From the NCBI RefSeq assembly GCF_900473935.1, contig NZ_UCNN01000007.1:62001-126000 (forward strand): a DNA stretch of 64,000 nt. Reading direction: 5' to 3'. The translations under genes and the position numbers were made by a program. Source of the DNA: Synechococcus sp. UW105 (GTDB lineage Bacteria; Cyanobacteriota; Cyanobacteriia; PCC-6307; Cyanobiaceae). Positions 37,907-48,286 of this stretch are shown here, one piece after another. How positions within the stretch are numbered: the stretch's first letter is position 1; each line of letters opens with the position of its first letter. Under the pieces are notes generated by a model. The model made no database searches. It had not been told where the DNA came from and was given only the letters and a program-made list of their open reading frames with translations.

Positions 37907-38542
37907 ATGTCTGATCCCACCCCTAACTCCTGTGTCCAGAGACTGCGTCGGTTCGGTCTCACCGGCGGCATGGTCGGAAGGGTCACCCTGACCGGATTAC
38001 TGGGGGCAGCATCCCTCATCCCAACCCTGCCTCCCAGCGAAGTGCAGGCCCAGGCCACCCCTGCACTGCTGGAGTTTCGCTGGGAGGACAACAAGGACTA
38101 CAAGAAGCTCTATTACTGGCAAAGCTCCACCCGCCCACTCGACAGGGCCAGGTACTACCTGATGCTCCGCCCCAAGGACCGCAAAAATGCAATTCTGAAA
38201 CTGACCATCACGGTGCCGGATTATTTCGACGCCAAGATCAAGCCTTCAGGGCTCAAACTCTGCAAGATGAAGCTGGGGGGAATGCTCTCCAGGAGCCAAT
38301 GCGAGGAGACTCTGCCCGCGGTGTTTGAAGTGAACGAAAAGCAAACGGCCATCGAGGTCTTCCCAGACGTGCCGGTTCCCACCGGGGGCACCTATGCCGT
38401 GGTCATGAAAATCTTCAACCCAAGCAGCGGCGGCATGTTCCAATTCAATGCCTTGGCACAAGCTCCTGGCGACGTGCCGGTATCTGGTTACCTCGGAAGC
38501 TGGAGCATCGACATCGACAACAGCGGAGCCAACGGCTTCTGA
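37907..38542 (+). CDS. Secreted DUF2808 family protein
   Basis: The 211-residue protein starts at ATG 37907 and has a signal peptide whose hydrophobic core (TGLLGAASLIPTLPP) ends near QAQA. The mature part matches the DUF2808 pattern, with WEDNKDYKKLYYWQSST, ARYYLMLRPKDRKNAIL, VPDYFDAKI and the late GTYAVVMKIFNP. These are periplasmic beta-rich proteins of unknown role found across cyanobacteria. The open frame extends far upstream through aroH in another frame and is not used. Confidence 0.85.
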   Translation: MSDPTPNSCVQRLRRFGLTGGMVGRVTLTGLLGAASLIPTLPPSEVQAQATPALLEFRWEDNKDYKKLYYWQSSTRPLDRARYYLMLRPKDRKNAILKLTITVPDYFDAKIKPSGLKLCKMKLGGMLSRSQCEETLPAVFEVNEKQTAIEVFPDVPVPTGGTYAVVMKIFNPSSGGMFQFNALAQAPGDVPVSGYLGSWSIDIDNSGANGF

Positions 38543-38602
38543 GCGGTCATCCCAACTGATAAATTATCGAATTGACGACAGGCCGGGCGCCGAAATTCCA
38601 TC

Positions 38603-38740
38603 ATGACGAAACGAACTCTCGGTGGCACCAGCCGCAAACGCAAGCGCGTTTCCGGGTTCCGCGTGCGCATGCGCACCCACACTGGTCGTCGTGTGATCCG
38701 CACCCGCCGCAAACGCGGGCGCTCTCGTCTGGCTGTCTGA
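38603..38740 (+). CDS. rpmH: 50S ribosomal protein L34
   Basis: The 45-residue, very basic protein reads [20 protein letters not shown] and continues with [20 protein letters not shown], the standard L34 sequence. It belongs to the large ribosomal subunit. It is followed after 31 bp by rnpA, the conserved bacterial order rpmH-rnpA-(yidD)-yidC. Confidence 0.97.
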   Translation: MTKRTLGGTSRKRKRVSGFRVRMRTHTGRRVIRTRRKRGRSRLAV

Positions 38741-38771
38741 TTCAACGGCTCACCTCGCTCAGCATTTACCG

Positions 38772-39170
38772 ATGGTCCTGCCGACACCGATGCGTCTGCG
38801 GGGCCATCGCTGTTTTGATCGCTTGCATCGCGACGGCCGACGTCTGAACAGCACACACATGCTTTTACGGATTGTCGATGCCAGGCCGAACTTGCTGAGG
38901 CCCTTCATCGCCTCTGCCGAGAAAGCCTCCCCCCAATCCCGTCGATGCCGATGCGGTGTGGTGATCAGCAGCAAGGTGAGTAAACGCTCCGTTGTGCGGA
39001 ACCGTCTACGCCGCCAACTTCACAGCCACCTGCGCAAGCGGCTGGAGACCAAACCAGAGCTAGGACGCCACTGGCTTCTCCTCAGCATCAAGCCCGGAGC
39101 GGTCGAATCGGGGGCTCCGTTGCTGGAAGAATGCGACAGATTGCTCACAGACGCGGGACTGCTTCCATGA
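38772..39170 (+). CDS. rnpA: Ribonuclease P protein component
   Basis: RnpA binds the RNase P RNA and helps it process tRNA 5' ends. The 132-residue protein has the basic RNR-like signature SKRSVVRNRLRRQLHSHLR and the N-terminal MRLRGHRCFDRLHRDGRR. The ATG at 38772 fits the family start. Its stop overlaps the next gene by 4 bp (ATGA). Confidence 0.95.
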   Translation: MVLPTPMRLRGHRCFDRLHRDGRRLNSTHMLLRIVDARPNLLRPFIASAEKASPQSRRCRCGVVISSKVSKRSVVRNRLRRQLHSHLRKRLETKPELGRHWLLLSIKPGAVESGAPLLEECDRLLTDAGLLP

Positions 39171-39577
39171 CAACCACCATTCAGGAAGACACCTTCTATG
39201 AAGGTGGGCCTGCTATTGGCGATCTGATCTTCAACCTGCTGCTTGGGCTAACCCTGATCGGCATTCCATTCGCAGTCGGAGCCATTGTCCGCGCACTGTG
39301 GTTGCGCTTCCAGATCACCAGCCGTCGTGTTTCCGTGAGCGGTGGCTGGAAGGGAAAAGACCGCAGTCAAGTGGTCTATAGCCAGATCCGTGAATTGCGT
39401 TGCGTTCCCCGCGGCTTCGGAGCATGGGGCGACATGGTTCTGGTGCTCTCTGACGGTTCCCGCCTGGAAATGCGCTCGGTGCCCAACTTCCGCGCCACTG
39501 AGGCCTACATCCTCGAGCGAATCGACCAGCGTTCAGCCAGCAAAGACGAGAGTGAGTCCAAAGGCTTCGCTGCCTGA
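39167..39577 (+). CDS. PH domain-containing membrane protein
   Basis: The 136-residue protein occupies the place between rnpA and yidC. It has one or two hydrophobic helices (DLIFNLLLGLTLIGIPFAVG and following) and then a bacterial PH-like domain (FQITSRRVSVSGG, QVVYSQIRELRCV, MVLVLSDGSRLEM). This family member is regularly found in the cyanobacterial yidC cluster. It starts in a 4-bp overlap with rnpA. A role in membrane protein insertion is suggested only by position. Confidence 0.85.
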   Translation: MTTTIQEDTFYEGGPAIGDLIFNLLLGLTLIGIPFAVGAIVRALWLRFQITSRRVSVSGGWKGKDRSQVVYSQIRELRCVPRGFGAWGDMVLVLSDGSRLEMRSVPNFRATEAYILERIDQRSASKDESESKGFAA

Positions 39578-39645
39578 TCCCCCACCCTCCTCCTGCCTGT
39601 TGCACACTGGCAGTGCTTCTCTGACCCCTCTTCAGGACCTTCATC

Positions 39646-40794
39646 GTGATCGGATACATCTCCGACAACCTGCTGATTCCAATCCTCGATTTCTTCTATG
39701 GATTGGTGCCCAGCTACGGCCTGGCGATCGTGGCGCTCACTGTTGTGATCCGCCTGGCGCTGTTTCCCCTCAGTGCCGGCTCCATCCGCAGTGCTCGACG
39801 CATGCGCATCGCCCAGCCAGTGATGCAGAAACGGCAAGCCGATATCAAATCCCGCTTCGCCAACAATCCCCAGAAACAGCAGGAAGAGCTCCAGAAGCTG
39901 ATGAAGGAGTTCGGCAGTCCCCTGGCGGGATGCCTCCCCCTGCTCGTGCAGATGCCGATCCTGTTCGCACTGTTCGCCACCCTGCGGGGGTCACCGTTTG
40001 CAGATGTGCCTTACACCTTCAATCTGAAGGTGCTTCCCGCAGATCAAATTGCTGCGGTTGAACCCAAACCGTTCAACACCGCAAGCCACTCGATCTTCAT
40101 TACCGAAACCGATCATGTTCCCGTGATCGGAAGCCTTCCTGGCGGGACCAAACTCGGAGCTGGCGACAGCGCCAAGATTCAGCTGCAGACCAAGACGGGC
40201 GAAAGCTTCAGCCAGGTCTTGAGCGGAGTGAGTGATGGCCAGAAATTCCAACCTGATTGGTCCGTCACCAAAGGGGATGGGGTGGTATCTGTCGCCGCTG
40301 ACGGCACGATCAAAGCCATCACGCCTGGTGATGCCACTGTCGAGGGCAAGATCCCAGGCATCGCCGCTCGCAGCGGCTTCCTGTTTATTAAGGCTCTTGG
40401 CCAGGTTGGCTTCTACACCGATGGAGCCGTCAACTGGGATATCGCCATTCTGGTCGGTGGCTTTGGCTTGAGCCTGTTTGCCTCCCAGCTGCTGTCTGGC
40501 ATGGGGATGCCTGCCAATCCACAACAGAGCACCGCGAACAAAATCACTCCTGTGATGATCACCGGCATGTTCTTGTTCTTCCCTCTGCCAGCGGGGGTGC
40601 TGCTCTACATGGTGATCGCCAATATTTTCCAAGCAGGTCAGACCTTCCTGCTCACCCGAGAGGCTCTTCCTGACAACCTTCAGACGATCCTTGATGACCA
40701 GATGAAGCAGAAGAAAACAGCTGGCGCAACCGCCGGTGCGGGTGGCCAGGGGGGATCAAGGCTTCCCTTCGAACCTCGTGGTGGAAGCAAATGA
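39646..40794 (+). CDS. yidC: Membrane protein insertase YidC/Oxa1
   Basis: The 382-residue protein starts at GTG. Its conserved core has the first insertase helix ([20 protein letters not shown], with the functional Arg), a coiled cytosolic hairpin ([15 protein letters not shown]) and [16 protein letters not shown]. The last helices are [18 protein letters not shown] and [17 protein letters not shown]. Between helix 2 and the next one (about residues 125-260) there is a long periplasmic insertion that includes an Ig-like BIG2 repeat pattern. It inserts thylakoid and plasma-membrane proteins. Confidence 0.95.
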   Translation: MIGYISDNLLIPILDFFYGLVPSYGLAIVALTVVIRLALFPLSAGSIRSARRMRIAQPVMQKRQADIKSRFANNPQKQQEELQKLMKEFGSPLAGCLPLLVQMPILFALFATLRGSPFADVPYTFNLKVLPADQIAAVEPKPFNTASHSIFITETDHVPVIGSLPGGTKLGAGDSAKIQLQTKTGESFSQVLSGVSDGQKFQPDWSVTKGDGVVSVAADGTIKAITPGDATVEGKIPGIAARSGFLFIKALGQVGFYTDGAVNWDIAILVGGFGLSLFASQLLSGMGMPANPQQSTANKITPVMITGMFLFFPLPAGVLLYMVIANIFQAGQTFLLTREALPDNLQTILDDQMKQKKTAGATAGAGGQGGSRLPFEPRGGSK

Positions 40795-41324
40795 TTCCAG
40801 GGCTTGAGCCCGTTCCGCTTCGAGACCTCCAAACCCTGGCGACCGCCAGGGTTTGGCCTGTGGAAGGTCAACTCGACGATCTCCCCTCCCTCACCCCAGT
40901 GCGTGGCGAGGTGAAGGCCGAGCATCGGGGCAACCTGCTGGAGGTCAGCGGGTCTCTGAGCACGATCATCAGCCTGTGCTGCGATCGCTGCCTAGGCCAG
41001 TTCAACCAACAACTCACTGTTCAAACGGAAGAACTGATCTGGCTCGGAGATGGGCAGTCGGTCGAAGCACTCAGCGGAGCAGAACTGGATGCCGACGGCC
41101 CGGACGGTCTGATCGAGAGTCTCGACCCCCGTGGCAGCTTCGAACCCGAACGCTGGGTGTTTGAACAGCTCAGCCTTCAGCTTTCTGTCGTCAATCGCTG
41201 CGGCGACGCTTGCCCAGGTCCTCCAAAACCGGCGAAGTCCACCGCAACGGCCACGGCCTCAGACCCAGTTGATCCTCGCTGGAAGTCCTTGCAACAGCTT
41301 CGGGAGAACAACAGCAATGCTTGA
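40791..41324 (+). CDS. YceD (DUF177) family protein
   Basis: The 177-residue protein starts in a 4-bp overlap with yidC. It has the DUF177 pattern: a beta-rich N-terminal half ([20 protein letters not shown]), a CCDRC cluster in the middle, and CGDACPGPP near the C terminus. The four or five Cys may bind a metal. In plants and bacteria the family is tied to 23S rRNA accumulation and is usually beside rpmF. The C-terminal tail of about 30 residues is low-complexity. Confidence 0.85.
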   Translation: MIPGLEPVPLRDLQTLATARVWPVEGQLDDLPSLTPVRGEVKAEHRGNLLEVSGSLSTIISLCCDRCLGQFNQQLTVQTEELIWLGDGQSVEALSGAELDADGPDGLIESLDPRGSFEPERWVFEQLSLQLSVVNRCGDACPGPPKPAKSTATATASDPVDPRWKSLQQLRENNSNA

Positions 41325-42831
41325 GCTTTGGAGTGATCAGCTCGACCTGCTGATCCGTGCTGGCACCCCACTGATCTGGATCCGAAGTCCCGAAGAAGAG
41401 CGCGTCGAGACCCTGCTCAACAAGGCCGTGACCCGCCTTGGCAATCGTCGACTCGCCACCTGGAACTTCATCGATGGTCTCGGAGGAGTGCTCAACAATG
41501 ATGGGCTGGGGGCTCGTCAGCCGATGGCCATCCTCCAGTGGTTGCAGGAGCTAGAAAGCAGCAACCCTACGCTGCTCCTGCTTAAAGACTTCCATCGCTT
41601 CTGTGAGGACCCTGGGGTCGCGCGGATGCTGCGCAACCTCACCACCCGTCTGCGCGAACAACCCCACACCCTGGTGCTCTGCTCCGGTGCTTGGTCTCCA
41701 CCAGAAGAACTGGAGGAATCAATCACCCTGCTGGACCTTCCCCTACCGCGTGAGCAAGAGATCCGCCCACTGCTCCAGTCGATTGCCCAGGCGAGTGGCA
41801 CCCCGTTGGATGGAGAGGTGCTGGAAGAACTCACCCATGCCTGCAGCGGCCTCAGCGAGGCGAGGGTGCGCCACGTCGCAGCCAGAGCCCTGGCGCAACG
41901 CGGCGCCCTCAGCCGCCATGACCTGGCCGATGTGCTGGAGGAAAAACGGCGTGCTCTCGCCCGCAGTGAAGTGCTCGAGTATTGCCATACCAACGCGGAC
42001 CCAGCCGACATTGGAGGGCTCGATGCGCTTAAACATTGGCTAAACCAGCGCCATCAGGCGTTCTCCGATGAAGCACGCAGCTTCGGCCTACCCCTACCCC
42101 GGGGCGTGCTGTTGGTGGGGCCCCAGGGCACTGGAAAATCGCTGACCGCCAGGGCTGTCGCCCATAGCTGGTCGATGCCGCTGCTGCGTCTGGATGTGGG
42201 GCGTCTGTTCGCAGGTCTGGTGGGAGCCAGTGAGGCGCGCACCCGGGAAACGATCCAACGAGCCGAGGCGATGGCCCCGTGCGTGCTTTGGATTGATGAG
42301 ATCGACAAAGGATTTGGAGGGGATGCCCGCAGCGACGGCGGCACCAGTCAGCGCGTGCTGGCCACCGTGCTCACCTGGATGGCAGAAAAACGCTCCGCAG
42401 TGTTTGTAGTAGCGACGGCCAATGCCGTCGATCGCCTACCGGCAGAACTACTGCGCAAGGGGCGGTTCGATGAGATCTTCCTGCTCGATCTGCCTGCCCC
42501 AGCGGAACGGGAGAGCATCCTTTCGCTGCACGTGACAAGGCGGCGACCGGGCATTTCCCTTCCCCTAGGAACCGTCGTGGGGCGAACCGAGGGCTATTCA
42601 GGGGCCGAATTGGAACAAACAGTGATCGAAGCGATGCACCTGGCCTTCGCCGAGCGCCGAGAACTGAACGAAAGCGATCTGATCAAGGCAGCCACACAGT
42701 TGGTCCCCCTCTCCCGCACGGCCCGAGAGCAGCTAGAAGCTCTCAAGCGCTGGGCAAGCAGCGGCAGGGCCAGAGCCGCCAGCAGCAGCCACTCGCCCTC
42801 CACCCGTATTACGCCAAATGAAGAACTCTGA
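41317..42831 (+). CDS. AAA+ ATPase (Ycf46-like)
   Basis: The 504-residue protein begins [22 protein letters not shown]. The N-terminal half resembles a degenerate RecA/AAA module (LLLLKDFHRFCEDPGVARML). The C-terminal half is a full AAA+ domain with Walker A (GPQGTGKSLTARAVA), Walker B (CVLWIDEIDKGF) and an arginine-finger region (LRKGRFDEIFLLDLP). This is the chloroplast/cyanobacterial Ycf46 layout; in cyanobacteria Ycf46 is reported to matter for CO2 uptake regulation. It overlaps the DUF177 gene by 8 bp. Confidence 0.88.
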   Translation: MLELWSDQLDLLIRAGTPLIWIRSPEEERVETLLNKAVTRLGNRRLATWNFIDGLGGVLNNDGLGARQPMAILQWLQELESSNPTLLLLKDFHRFCEDPGVARMLRNLTTRLREQPHTLVLCSGAWSPPEELEESITLLDLPLPREQEIRPLLQSIAQASGTPLDGEVLEELTHACSGLSEARVRHVAARALAQRGALSRHDLADVLEEKRRALARSEVLEYCHTNADPADIGGLDALKHWLNQRHQAFSDEARSFGLPLPRGVLLVGPQGTGKSLTARAVAHSWSMPLLRLDVGRLFAGLVGASEARTRETIQRAEAMAPCVLWIDEIDKGFGGDARSDGGTSQRVLATVLTWMAEKRSAVFVVATANAVDRLPAELLRKGRFDEIFLLDLPAPAERESILSLHVTRRRPGISLPLGTVVGRTEGYSGAELEQTVIEAMHLAFAERRELNESDLIKAATQLVPLSRTAREQLEALKRWASSGRARAASSSHSPSTRITPNEEL

Positions 42832-42912
42832 CGCGGCGTAAAGAGCCCTGGCTGGGACCTGGGCAAGCCGTTGCACCCTCCTTAGCGTCGCTTCAATACA
42901 AAGGGAGCGGGC

Positions 42913-43074
42913 GTGAACCGATTCAGCGATCTCACCACCCAATTGGCTGTCGCATGTCTCGGTGCCGGTGTGATTACCACCGTCGCAGTCGCTCAGGGCC
43001 AGAACCCCCTCACAGCCCTAGGAATCACGCTGTTCTCCGCCGTCGCAGCCGTGATGATTGGCCAGGTGCTCTAA
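42913..43074 (+). CDS. Small membrane protein, unknown function
   Basis: A 53-residue gene starts at GTG 42913 behind AAAGGGAGCGGG, a fair Shine-Dalgarno. The product begins MNRFSDLTTQLAVACLGAGV. It has two short hydrophobic helices joined by a QGQNPLTALG turn, so it may be a small hairpin membrane protein. It lies between the Ycf46-like gene and serS, with about 80 bp upstream and 41 bp downstream. I do not know its function. Its composition and ribosome binding site support a real gene. Confidence 0.75.
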   Translation: MNRFSDLTTQLAVACLGAGVITTVAVAQGQNPLTALGITLFSAVAAVMIGQVL

Positions 43075-43115
43075 GCACCAGCGCCTAGGCTGCCGGCGCC
43101 GCGATCCAAACCGCC

Positions 43116-44393
43116 GTGCTTGATCAGCGCCTGGTGCGTGACAACCCCGATTTCATTGCCCAACAACTTGGGCGCAGAGGGTTGGATGTCGACCTCACCG
43201 GCCTGCAGTTGATCGCCAACCAGCAACGTGATCTCGAGGAACGACGAAGCTCCCTTCAAGCAGAAGGCAACACTGTTGGCAAACAGGTTGGCTTGAAGAT
43301 CAAAGGTGGTGCTGACCCGAAGGGCAGTGAAGTCGCCGAGTTGCGCCACAGGGGCAACACCATCAAGCAGCAGGTTGCCGTACTCGAGGAGGAGGAGAAA
43401 CAGCTGTCCTCAAAGCTGCGCGAGCAACTCCTGAGCTTCCCGAACCTGCCGTCTGTTGACTGTCCAGAGGGACGGAGCGAAGCCGATAACAAGGAAGTGC
43501 GTCGCTGGGGTGAGCCCCGCAAAGCCGAGGGCCTTGAGGAGCATTGGCAGATCGCCGATCGACTTGGCCTGCTCGAGACAGAGCGCTCTGTGCGGATCGC
43601 CCAGAGTCGCTTCGTCACCCTGATGGGCCAGGGCGCAAGGCTCGAGCGGGCACTGATCAATTTCATGCTCGACCTGCACTGCAGCAAGGGGTACAAGGAA
43701 GTGCTGCCGCCGGTGCTCGTGAATAGCGCCAGCCTGCAGGGATCGGGTCAGCTACCCAAATTCGCCGAAGAAAGTTTCCGCTGCGCCGACGACGACCTCT
43801 GGCTGACACCCACCGCCGAAGTTCCGGTGACCTCGCTCCATCGCGACGAAATCATTCCGGCTGATCTACTCCCTGTCCGCTACGTGGCCTACAGCCCCTG
43901 TTTCCGCCGAGAGGCCGGTAGCTACGGCCGGGACACGCGTGGGCTGATCCGCCTGCACCAGTTCAACAAAGTGGAGTTGTATTGGTTCAGCCATCCCGAT
44001 CAATCAGACCAGGCCCACGCGCAGATCACCGCCGATGCCGAAGCGGTGCTCCAGGCCCTGGATTTGCCCTATCGGGTGCTTGACCTCTGCACCGGCGATA
44101 TCGGCTTCTCCGCTGCGCGCACCTACGACCTGGAGGTCTGGCTTGCCGGGGCAGGGGCCTACCGCGAGATCTCAAGCTGCAGTGTTTGCGGCGACTTCCA
44201 GGCTCGCCGCTCCTCGATCCGCACCAAAGAGGGCAAGGCCACACGCCTTGTGCACACCCTCAATGGCAGTGGCCTGGCCATCGGCCGCACAATGGCGGCC
44301 GTACTGGAAAACGGCCAACAAGCCGATGGCAGCGTGCTTCTTCCAGAAGCTTTGGCGCCCTACTTCGGTGCCGACCGTCTCCAGCCAGAATGA
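43116..44393 (+). CDS. serS: Seryl-tRNA synthetase
   Basis: SerS charges tRNA-Ser. The 425-residue protein starts at GTG (MLDQRLVRDNPDFIAQQLG). It has the N-terminal antiparallel coiled-coil arm (residues 30-105), class II motif 2 (SPCFRREAGSYGRDTRGLIR) and motif 3 (GSGLAIGRTMAAVLENGQ). The TAEVPVTSLH serine/ATP pocket is present. Full length and intact. Confidence 0.97.
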   Translation: MLDQRLVRDNPDFIAQQLGRRGLDVDLTGLQLIANQQRDLEERRSSLQAEGNTVGKQVGLKIKGGADPKGSEVAELRHRGNTIKQQVAVLEEEEKQLSSKLREQLLSFPNLPSVDCPEGRSEADNKEVRRWGEPRKAEGLEEHWQIADRLGLLETERSVRIAQSRFVTLMGQGARLERALINFMLDLHCSKGYKEVLPPVLVNSASLQGSGQLPKFAEESFRCADDDLWLTPTAEVPVTSLHRDEIIPADLLPVRYVAYSPCFRREAGSYGRDTRGLIRLHQFNKVELYWFSHPDQSDQAHAQITADAEAVLQALDLPYRVLDLCTGDIGFSAARTYDLEVWLAGAGAYREISSCSVCGDFQARRSSIRTKEGKATRLVHTLNGSGLAIGRTMAAVLENGQQADGSVLLPEALAPYFGADRLQPE

Positions 44394-44412
44394 CGATCCT
44401 GATAACGACAGC

Positions 44413-45504
44413 GTGAACGTTCTTGCTGCACTACTAGCCCTGGGGCTGCTGGTGGTGATCCACGAAGCGGGCCATTTCCTGGCCGCCGTCGGGCAGGGCA
44501 TCCGCGTCAACGGTTTCTCCGTGGGGTTCGGACCAGCCTTGATCAAGCACGAACGCAAGGGGGTCACCTATGCACTGCGCCTTTTGCCACTCGGTGGGTT
44601 CGTGTCATTCCCCGACGATGATGAAAACAGCACGATTCCGGACGATGATCCTGATCTGCTGCGCAACCGACCGATTCGCCAGCAGGTGCTGGTGATCAGC
44701 GCCGGCGTGCTGGCCAATCTGCTGCTGGCCTGGGTGATCCTGGTGGGCCAATCAACCTTCGCCGGCATTCCCTCTGCTCCGGAGCCGGGGGTGATGGTGG
44801 TGGCTGTGCAGCCAGGTGAAGCCGCAGCCCAAGCAGGCCTTCAGGCAGGCGATCGAATTCTCAGCCTCAACGGAGCACCGCTCGGCGTCGGCCAAAAGGC
44901 AGTGCGGAGCCTGGTGGAGCACATCCAGGCGCAACCCGGCCAAAGCCTCGAGCTCGTGAGCAGCAGCCATCGTGATGGCAGCAGCGAACGCCAACTCACA
45001 CTCACTCCCGCCGATCGGGATGGCCAGGGCCGGATCGGCGCACAACTCCAAGCCAACCTCACTGGGGCCCTTCATCCAGCGTCGAACCCCTTCGAGGCGG
45101 TGGGATATGGAACCACCCAGTTCGCAGGATTGATCAAGAACACCGTTGTGGGCTACAGCGGCCTGATCACCAACTTCGGCCAGACCGCGCAGCAAGTCAG
45201 CGGCCCGGTGAAGATCGTGGAAATGGGTGCCCAGCTCAGCAGCCAGGGCGGAGGAGGCCTGGTGCTCTTCACGGCTCTGATCTCGATCAATCTGGCGGTG
45301 CTCAACGCCTTGCCCCTGCCTCTGCTGGATGGCGGTCAGCTCGTTCTGTTGCTGCTCGAGGGTGTGCGCGGCCGGCCGCTGCCGGATCGTTTTCAGATGG
45401 CCGTGATGCAGTCTGGACTGCTGCTCCTGCTAGGCCTGAGCGTGGTGTTGATCGTGCGGGACACCAGTCAGCTTCCGTTGATTCAGCGGCTGATGGGCCA
45501 GTAA
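44413..45504 (+). CDS. rseP: Site-2 intramembrane metalloprotease RseP
   Basis: RseP-family proteases cut transmembrane segments of anti-sigma factors or remnant signal peptides. From GTG 44413 the protein has 363 residues. HEAGH (residues about 16-20) in the first helix supplies the zinc ligands, followed by [10 protein letters not shown] single PDZ domain covers roughly residues 120-200 ([21 protein letters not shown]), and the third ligand region is [13 protein letters not shown]. The open frame extends upstream through serS in another frame and is ignored. Confidence 0.92.
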   Translation: MNVLAALLALGLLVVIHEAGHFLAAVGQGIRVNGFSVGFGPALIKHERKGVTYALRLLPLGGFVSFPDDDENSTIPDDDPDLLRNRPIRQQVLVISAGVLANLLLAWVILVGQSTFAGIPSAPEPGVMVVAVQPGEAAAQAGLQAGDRILSLNGAPLGVGQKAVRSLVEHIQAQPGQSLELVSSSHRDGSSERQLTLTPADRDGQGRIGAQLQANLTGALHPASNPFEAVGYGTTQFAGLIKNTVVGYSGLITNFGQTAQQVSGPVKIVEMGAQLSSQGGGGLVLFTALISINLAVLNALPLPLLDGGQLVLLLLEGVRGRPLPDRFQMAVMQSGLLLLLGLSVVLIVRDTSQLPLIQRLMGQ

Positions 45505-45565
45505 GAGGGGGAGGGCGAGTGAACAGGTATCGTGGTTGATCCGTCCGCATAGAACGCCAGCCGGT

Positions 45566-45868
45566 ATGGCCAAGAAGTCGATGATTGCCCGCGATGCCAA
45601 GCGGAAAAAAATGGTTGAGCGCTATGCGGCCAAGCGCGGAGCCCTGATGGATGCATTCAACGCATCCAAGGACCCGATGGAGCGCCTGGAAATCCACCGC
45701 AAGATTCAAGCCCTACCCCGCAACAGTGCGCCTACCCGCATGCGGAATCGCTGCTGGGCCACGGGTAAGCCTCGGGGTGTGTATCGCGACTTCGGCCTCT
45801 GCCGCAACCAGCTACGCGAACGTGCTCACAAGGGAGAACTTCCAGGCGTGGTCAAGTCCAGCTGGTGA
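45566..45868 (+). CDS. rpsN: 30S ribosomal protein S14
   Basis: The 100-residue protein starts [20 protein letters not shown] and ends with [20 protein letters not shown]. It is the long, zinc-independent S14 type (no CxxC pairs). It is not within a large ribosomal protein operon, as is usual for cyanobacteria. A strong terminator follows. Confidence 0.97.
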   Translation: MAKKSMIARDAKRKKMVERYAAKRGALMDAFNASKDPMERLEIHRKIQALPRNSAPTRMRNRCWATGKPRGVYRDFGLCRNQLRERAHKGELPGVVKSSW

Positions 45869-45933
45869 GTCATCCAGCTTCGCCTTGTCATGGAATGACG
45901 GATTGGCAAGGTCTTTGCTCTAACAAATGATCG

Positions 45934-45963
45934 AGGAGGTGCTGTTCAACCTCCTTTTTTTTT
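45934..45963 (+). terminator. Rho-independent terminator after rpsN
   Basis: A perfect 7-bp stem (AGGAGGT pairing with ACCTCCT) with an 8-base loop is followed by an uninterrupted run of eight T. It lies 66 bp downstream of rpsN and ahead of pnp, so pnp should have its own promoter in the about 65 bp that remain. Confidence 0.85.
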
Positions 45964-46030
45964 GCCAAACCATCGCCAATCGTTCCTATCAAGTGCGAGA
46001 CTGTTGGTTGACAGAAAGACATAAACACAC

Positions 46031-48196
46031 GTGAAAGGTCAGACACAGTCGATCTCCTTCGATGGTCGGGAGATCCGGCTGACCACTGGGCGATATGCCC
46101 CCCAGGCCGGTGGTTCGGTCATGATTGAATGCGGTGATACTTCCGTTCTGGTCACCGCCACCCGTTCTTCAGGCCGCGAAGGAATCGATTTCCTTCCCCT
46201 CATCTGTGACTACGAAGAGCGCCTCTACGCCGCCGGACGCATTCCCGGCAGTTTCATGCGGAGGGAGGGCAGGCCTCCTGAGCGAGCCACGCTGATCTCC
46301 CGCCTGATCGACCGCCCAATGCGGCCACTGTTCCCCAGTTGGCTGCGTGATGACCTCCAGGTCGTCGCCACCTGCATGTCTCTGGATGAACGGGTTCCTG
46401 CCGATGTGCTTGCAGTCACCGGGGCCTCTCTCGCCACACTGATGGCTGGCATTCCCTTCAATGGCCCGATGGCGGCTGTGCGCGTGGGGTTGCTGGGCGA
46501 CGACTTTGTGCTCAATCCCAGTTACCGCGAGATCGAGCGCGGTGATCTCGATCTGATTGTTGCCGGCACACCGGACGGCGTCGTGATGGTGGAAGCCGGC
46601 GCCAACCAGCTTCCTGAACAGGACGTGATCGAAGCGATCGACTTCGGCTATGAAGCCGTCTGCGAATTGATCAAAGCGCAGCAGTCGATCCTCAAGGATG
46701 CAGGAATCGAACAGGTCATTCCGTCCACCCCGGAGCAAGATTCCACCCTGCCCACCTACCTGGAAAAGAACTGCACCAAGGCCATCGGCGAGGTGCTTAA
46801 GCAGTTCGAACAGACCAAGGGCGAGCGCGACGACAAACTCGACGCCATCCGCACATCCACCGCTGAGACCATCCAAGGGCTCAAAGAGAATGATCCGGTG
46901 CGCACCGCAGTGAATGCCAACGGCAAAGCCTTGGCCAATCACTTCAAGGCCCTCACCAAGAAGCTGATGCGTCAGCAGATCGTGAAGGATGGCAAGCGCG
47001 TTGACGGCCGTGCCCTGGATGAGGTGCGTCCGATTAGCGCAGCCGCTGGGGTCCTGCCCAAACGTGTGCATGGCTCCGGTCTTTTCCAACGGGGTCTCAC
47101 CCAGGTGCTGTCAACAGCAACGCTTGGCACACCAAGCGATGCCCAGGAGATGGATGACCTCAACCCCAATACAGAGAAGACCTACCTCCACCACTACAAC
47201 TTCCCTCCTTACTCAGTCGGCGAAACCCGGCCAATGCGCTCACCCGGTCGCCGCGAGATTGGTCACGGAGTCCTGGCGGAGCGAGCCATCATCCCCGTGC
47301 TCCCGGCCAAAGACACCTTCCCCTATGTGGTGAGAGTGGTGAGCGAAGTGCTGAGCTCGAATGGATCCACCTCAATGGGCTCCGTATGCGGCAGCACCCT
47401 GGCACTGATGGATGCCGGTGTCCCTCTGAAGTCACCTGTCAGCGGTGCTGCCATGGGACTGATCAAGGAAGGTGATGAGGTGCGGATTCTCACCGACATC
47501 CAGGGCATTGAGGACTTCCTGGGCGATATGGACTTCAAGGTGGCCGGGACCGACAAGGGCATCACGGCCCTCCAGATGGATATGAAGATGACCGGTCTGG
47601 CGGTGAACACGGTGGCCGATGCCGTCAACCAGGCCCGTCCTGCCCGCCTACACATCCTTGAAAAGATGATGGAGGCGATCGACACACCCCGTCAGGGCCT
47701 CTCCCCTCATGCCCCGCGCCTGCTCAGCTTCCGGATTGACCCTGAACTGATCGGAACGGTGATCGGACCCGGTGGCCGCACGATCAAAGGCATCACTGAG
47801 CGCACCAACACCAAGATCGACATCGAAGACAGCGGGATCGTCACCATCGCCTCCCACGATGGTGCAGCCGCTGAGGAAGCCCAGAAGATCATTGAAGGGC
47901 TTACCCGCAAGGTGAACGAAGGCGAGGTGTTCACCGGCTCGATCACCCGCATCATCCCGATCGGTGCCTTCGTGGAAATCCTTCCAGGCAAGGAAGGGAT
48001 GATCCACATTTCCCAACTTTCCGAAGCCCGAGTGGAGAAGGTGGAAGACGTCGTCAAGGTTGGCGATGAAGTCACCGTGCGCGTTCGCGAAATCGACAAC
48101 CGCGGCCGCATCAACCTCACCCTGCGTGGTGTGCCTCAGAACGGTGAAGAGGCAGCACCTGAGCCTGCCCCTACCCCGGTAGCACCACTCACCTGA
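46031..48196 (+). CDS. pnp: Polyribonucleotide nucleotidyltransferase (PNPase)
   Basis: PNPase is a phosphorolytic 3'-5' exoribonuclease and also adds heteropolymeric tails in cyanobacteria. The 721-residue protein starts at GTG. It contains two RNase PH domains, the catalytic [13 protein letters not shown] and [20 protein letters not shown] stretches in the second, a KH domain ([18 protein letters not shown], about residue 575) and an S1 domain ([20 protein letters not shown], about residue 635). Full length. Confidence 0.97.
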   Translation: MKGQTQSISFDGREIRLTTGRYAPQAGGSVMIECGDTSVLVTATRSSGREGIDFLPLICDYEERLYAAGRIPGSFMRREGRPPERATLISRLIDRPMRPLFPSWLRDDLQVVATCMSLDERVPADVLAVTGASLATLMAGIPFNGPMAAVRVGLLGDDFVLNPSYREIERGDLDLIVAGTPDGVVMVEAGANQLPEQDVIEAIDFGYEAVCELIKAQQSILKDAGIEQVIPSTPEQDSTLPTYLEKNCTKAIGEVLKQFEQTKGERDDKLDAIRTSTAETIQGLKENDPVRTAVNANGKALANHFKALTKKLMRQQIVKDGKRVDGRALDEVRPISAAAGVLPKRVHGSGLFQRGLTQVLSTATLGTPSDAQEMDDLNPNTEKTYLHHYNFPPYSVGETRPMRSPGRREIGHGVLAERAIIPVLPAKDTFPYVVRVVSEVLSSNGSTSMGSVCGSTLALMDAGVPLKSPVSGAAMGLIKEGDEVRILTDIQGIEDFLGDMDFKVAGTDKGITALQMDMKMTGLAVNTVADAVNQARPARLHILEKMMEAIDTPRQGLSPHAPRLLSFRIDPELIGTVIGPGGRTIKGITERTNTKIDIEDSGIVTIASHDGAAAEEAQKIIEGLTRKVNEGEVFTGSITRIIPIGAFVEILPGKEGMIHISQLSEARVEKVEDVVKVGDEVTVRVREIDNRGRINLTLRGVPQNGEEAAPEPAPTPVAPLT

Positions 48197-48217
48197 TCCA
48201 CTGAGATCTCTTTGATC

Positions 48218-48256
48218 CCGGGCCTCCAACTCTTGGTTGTGAGGTCCGGCATTTTT
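48218..48256 (+). terminator. Probable terminator after pnp
   Basis: A hairpin with arms CCGG-GCCTC and GAGG-TCCGG plus an inner CAAC/GTTG stem is followed by CATTTTTGATG. It starts 22 bp after the pnp stop codon and lies between pnp and the convergent cysQ-like gene. Confidence 0.65.
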
Positions 48257-48286
48257 GATGGGCTGATGGCGCGATCACAACGCTCA

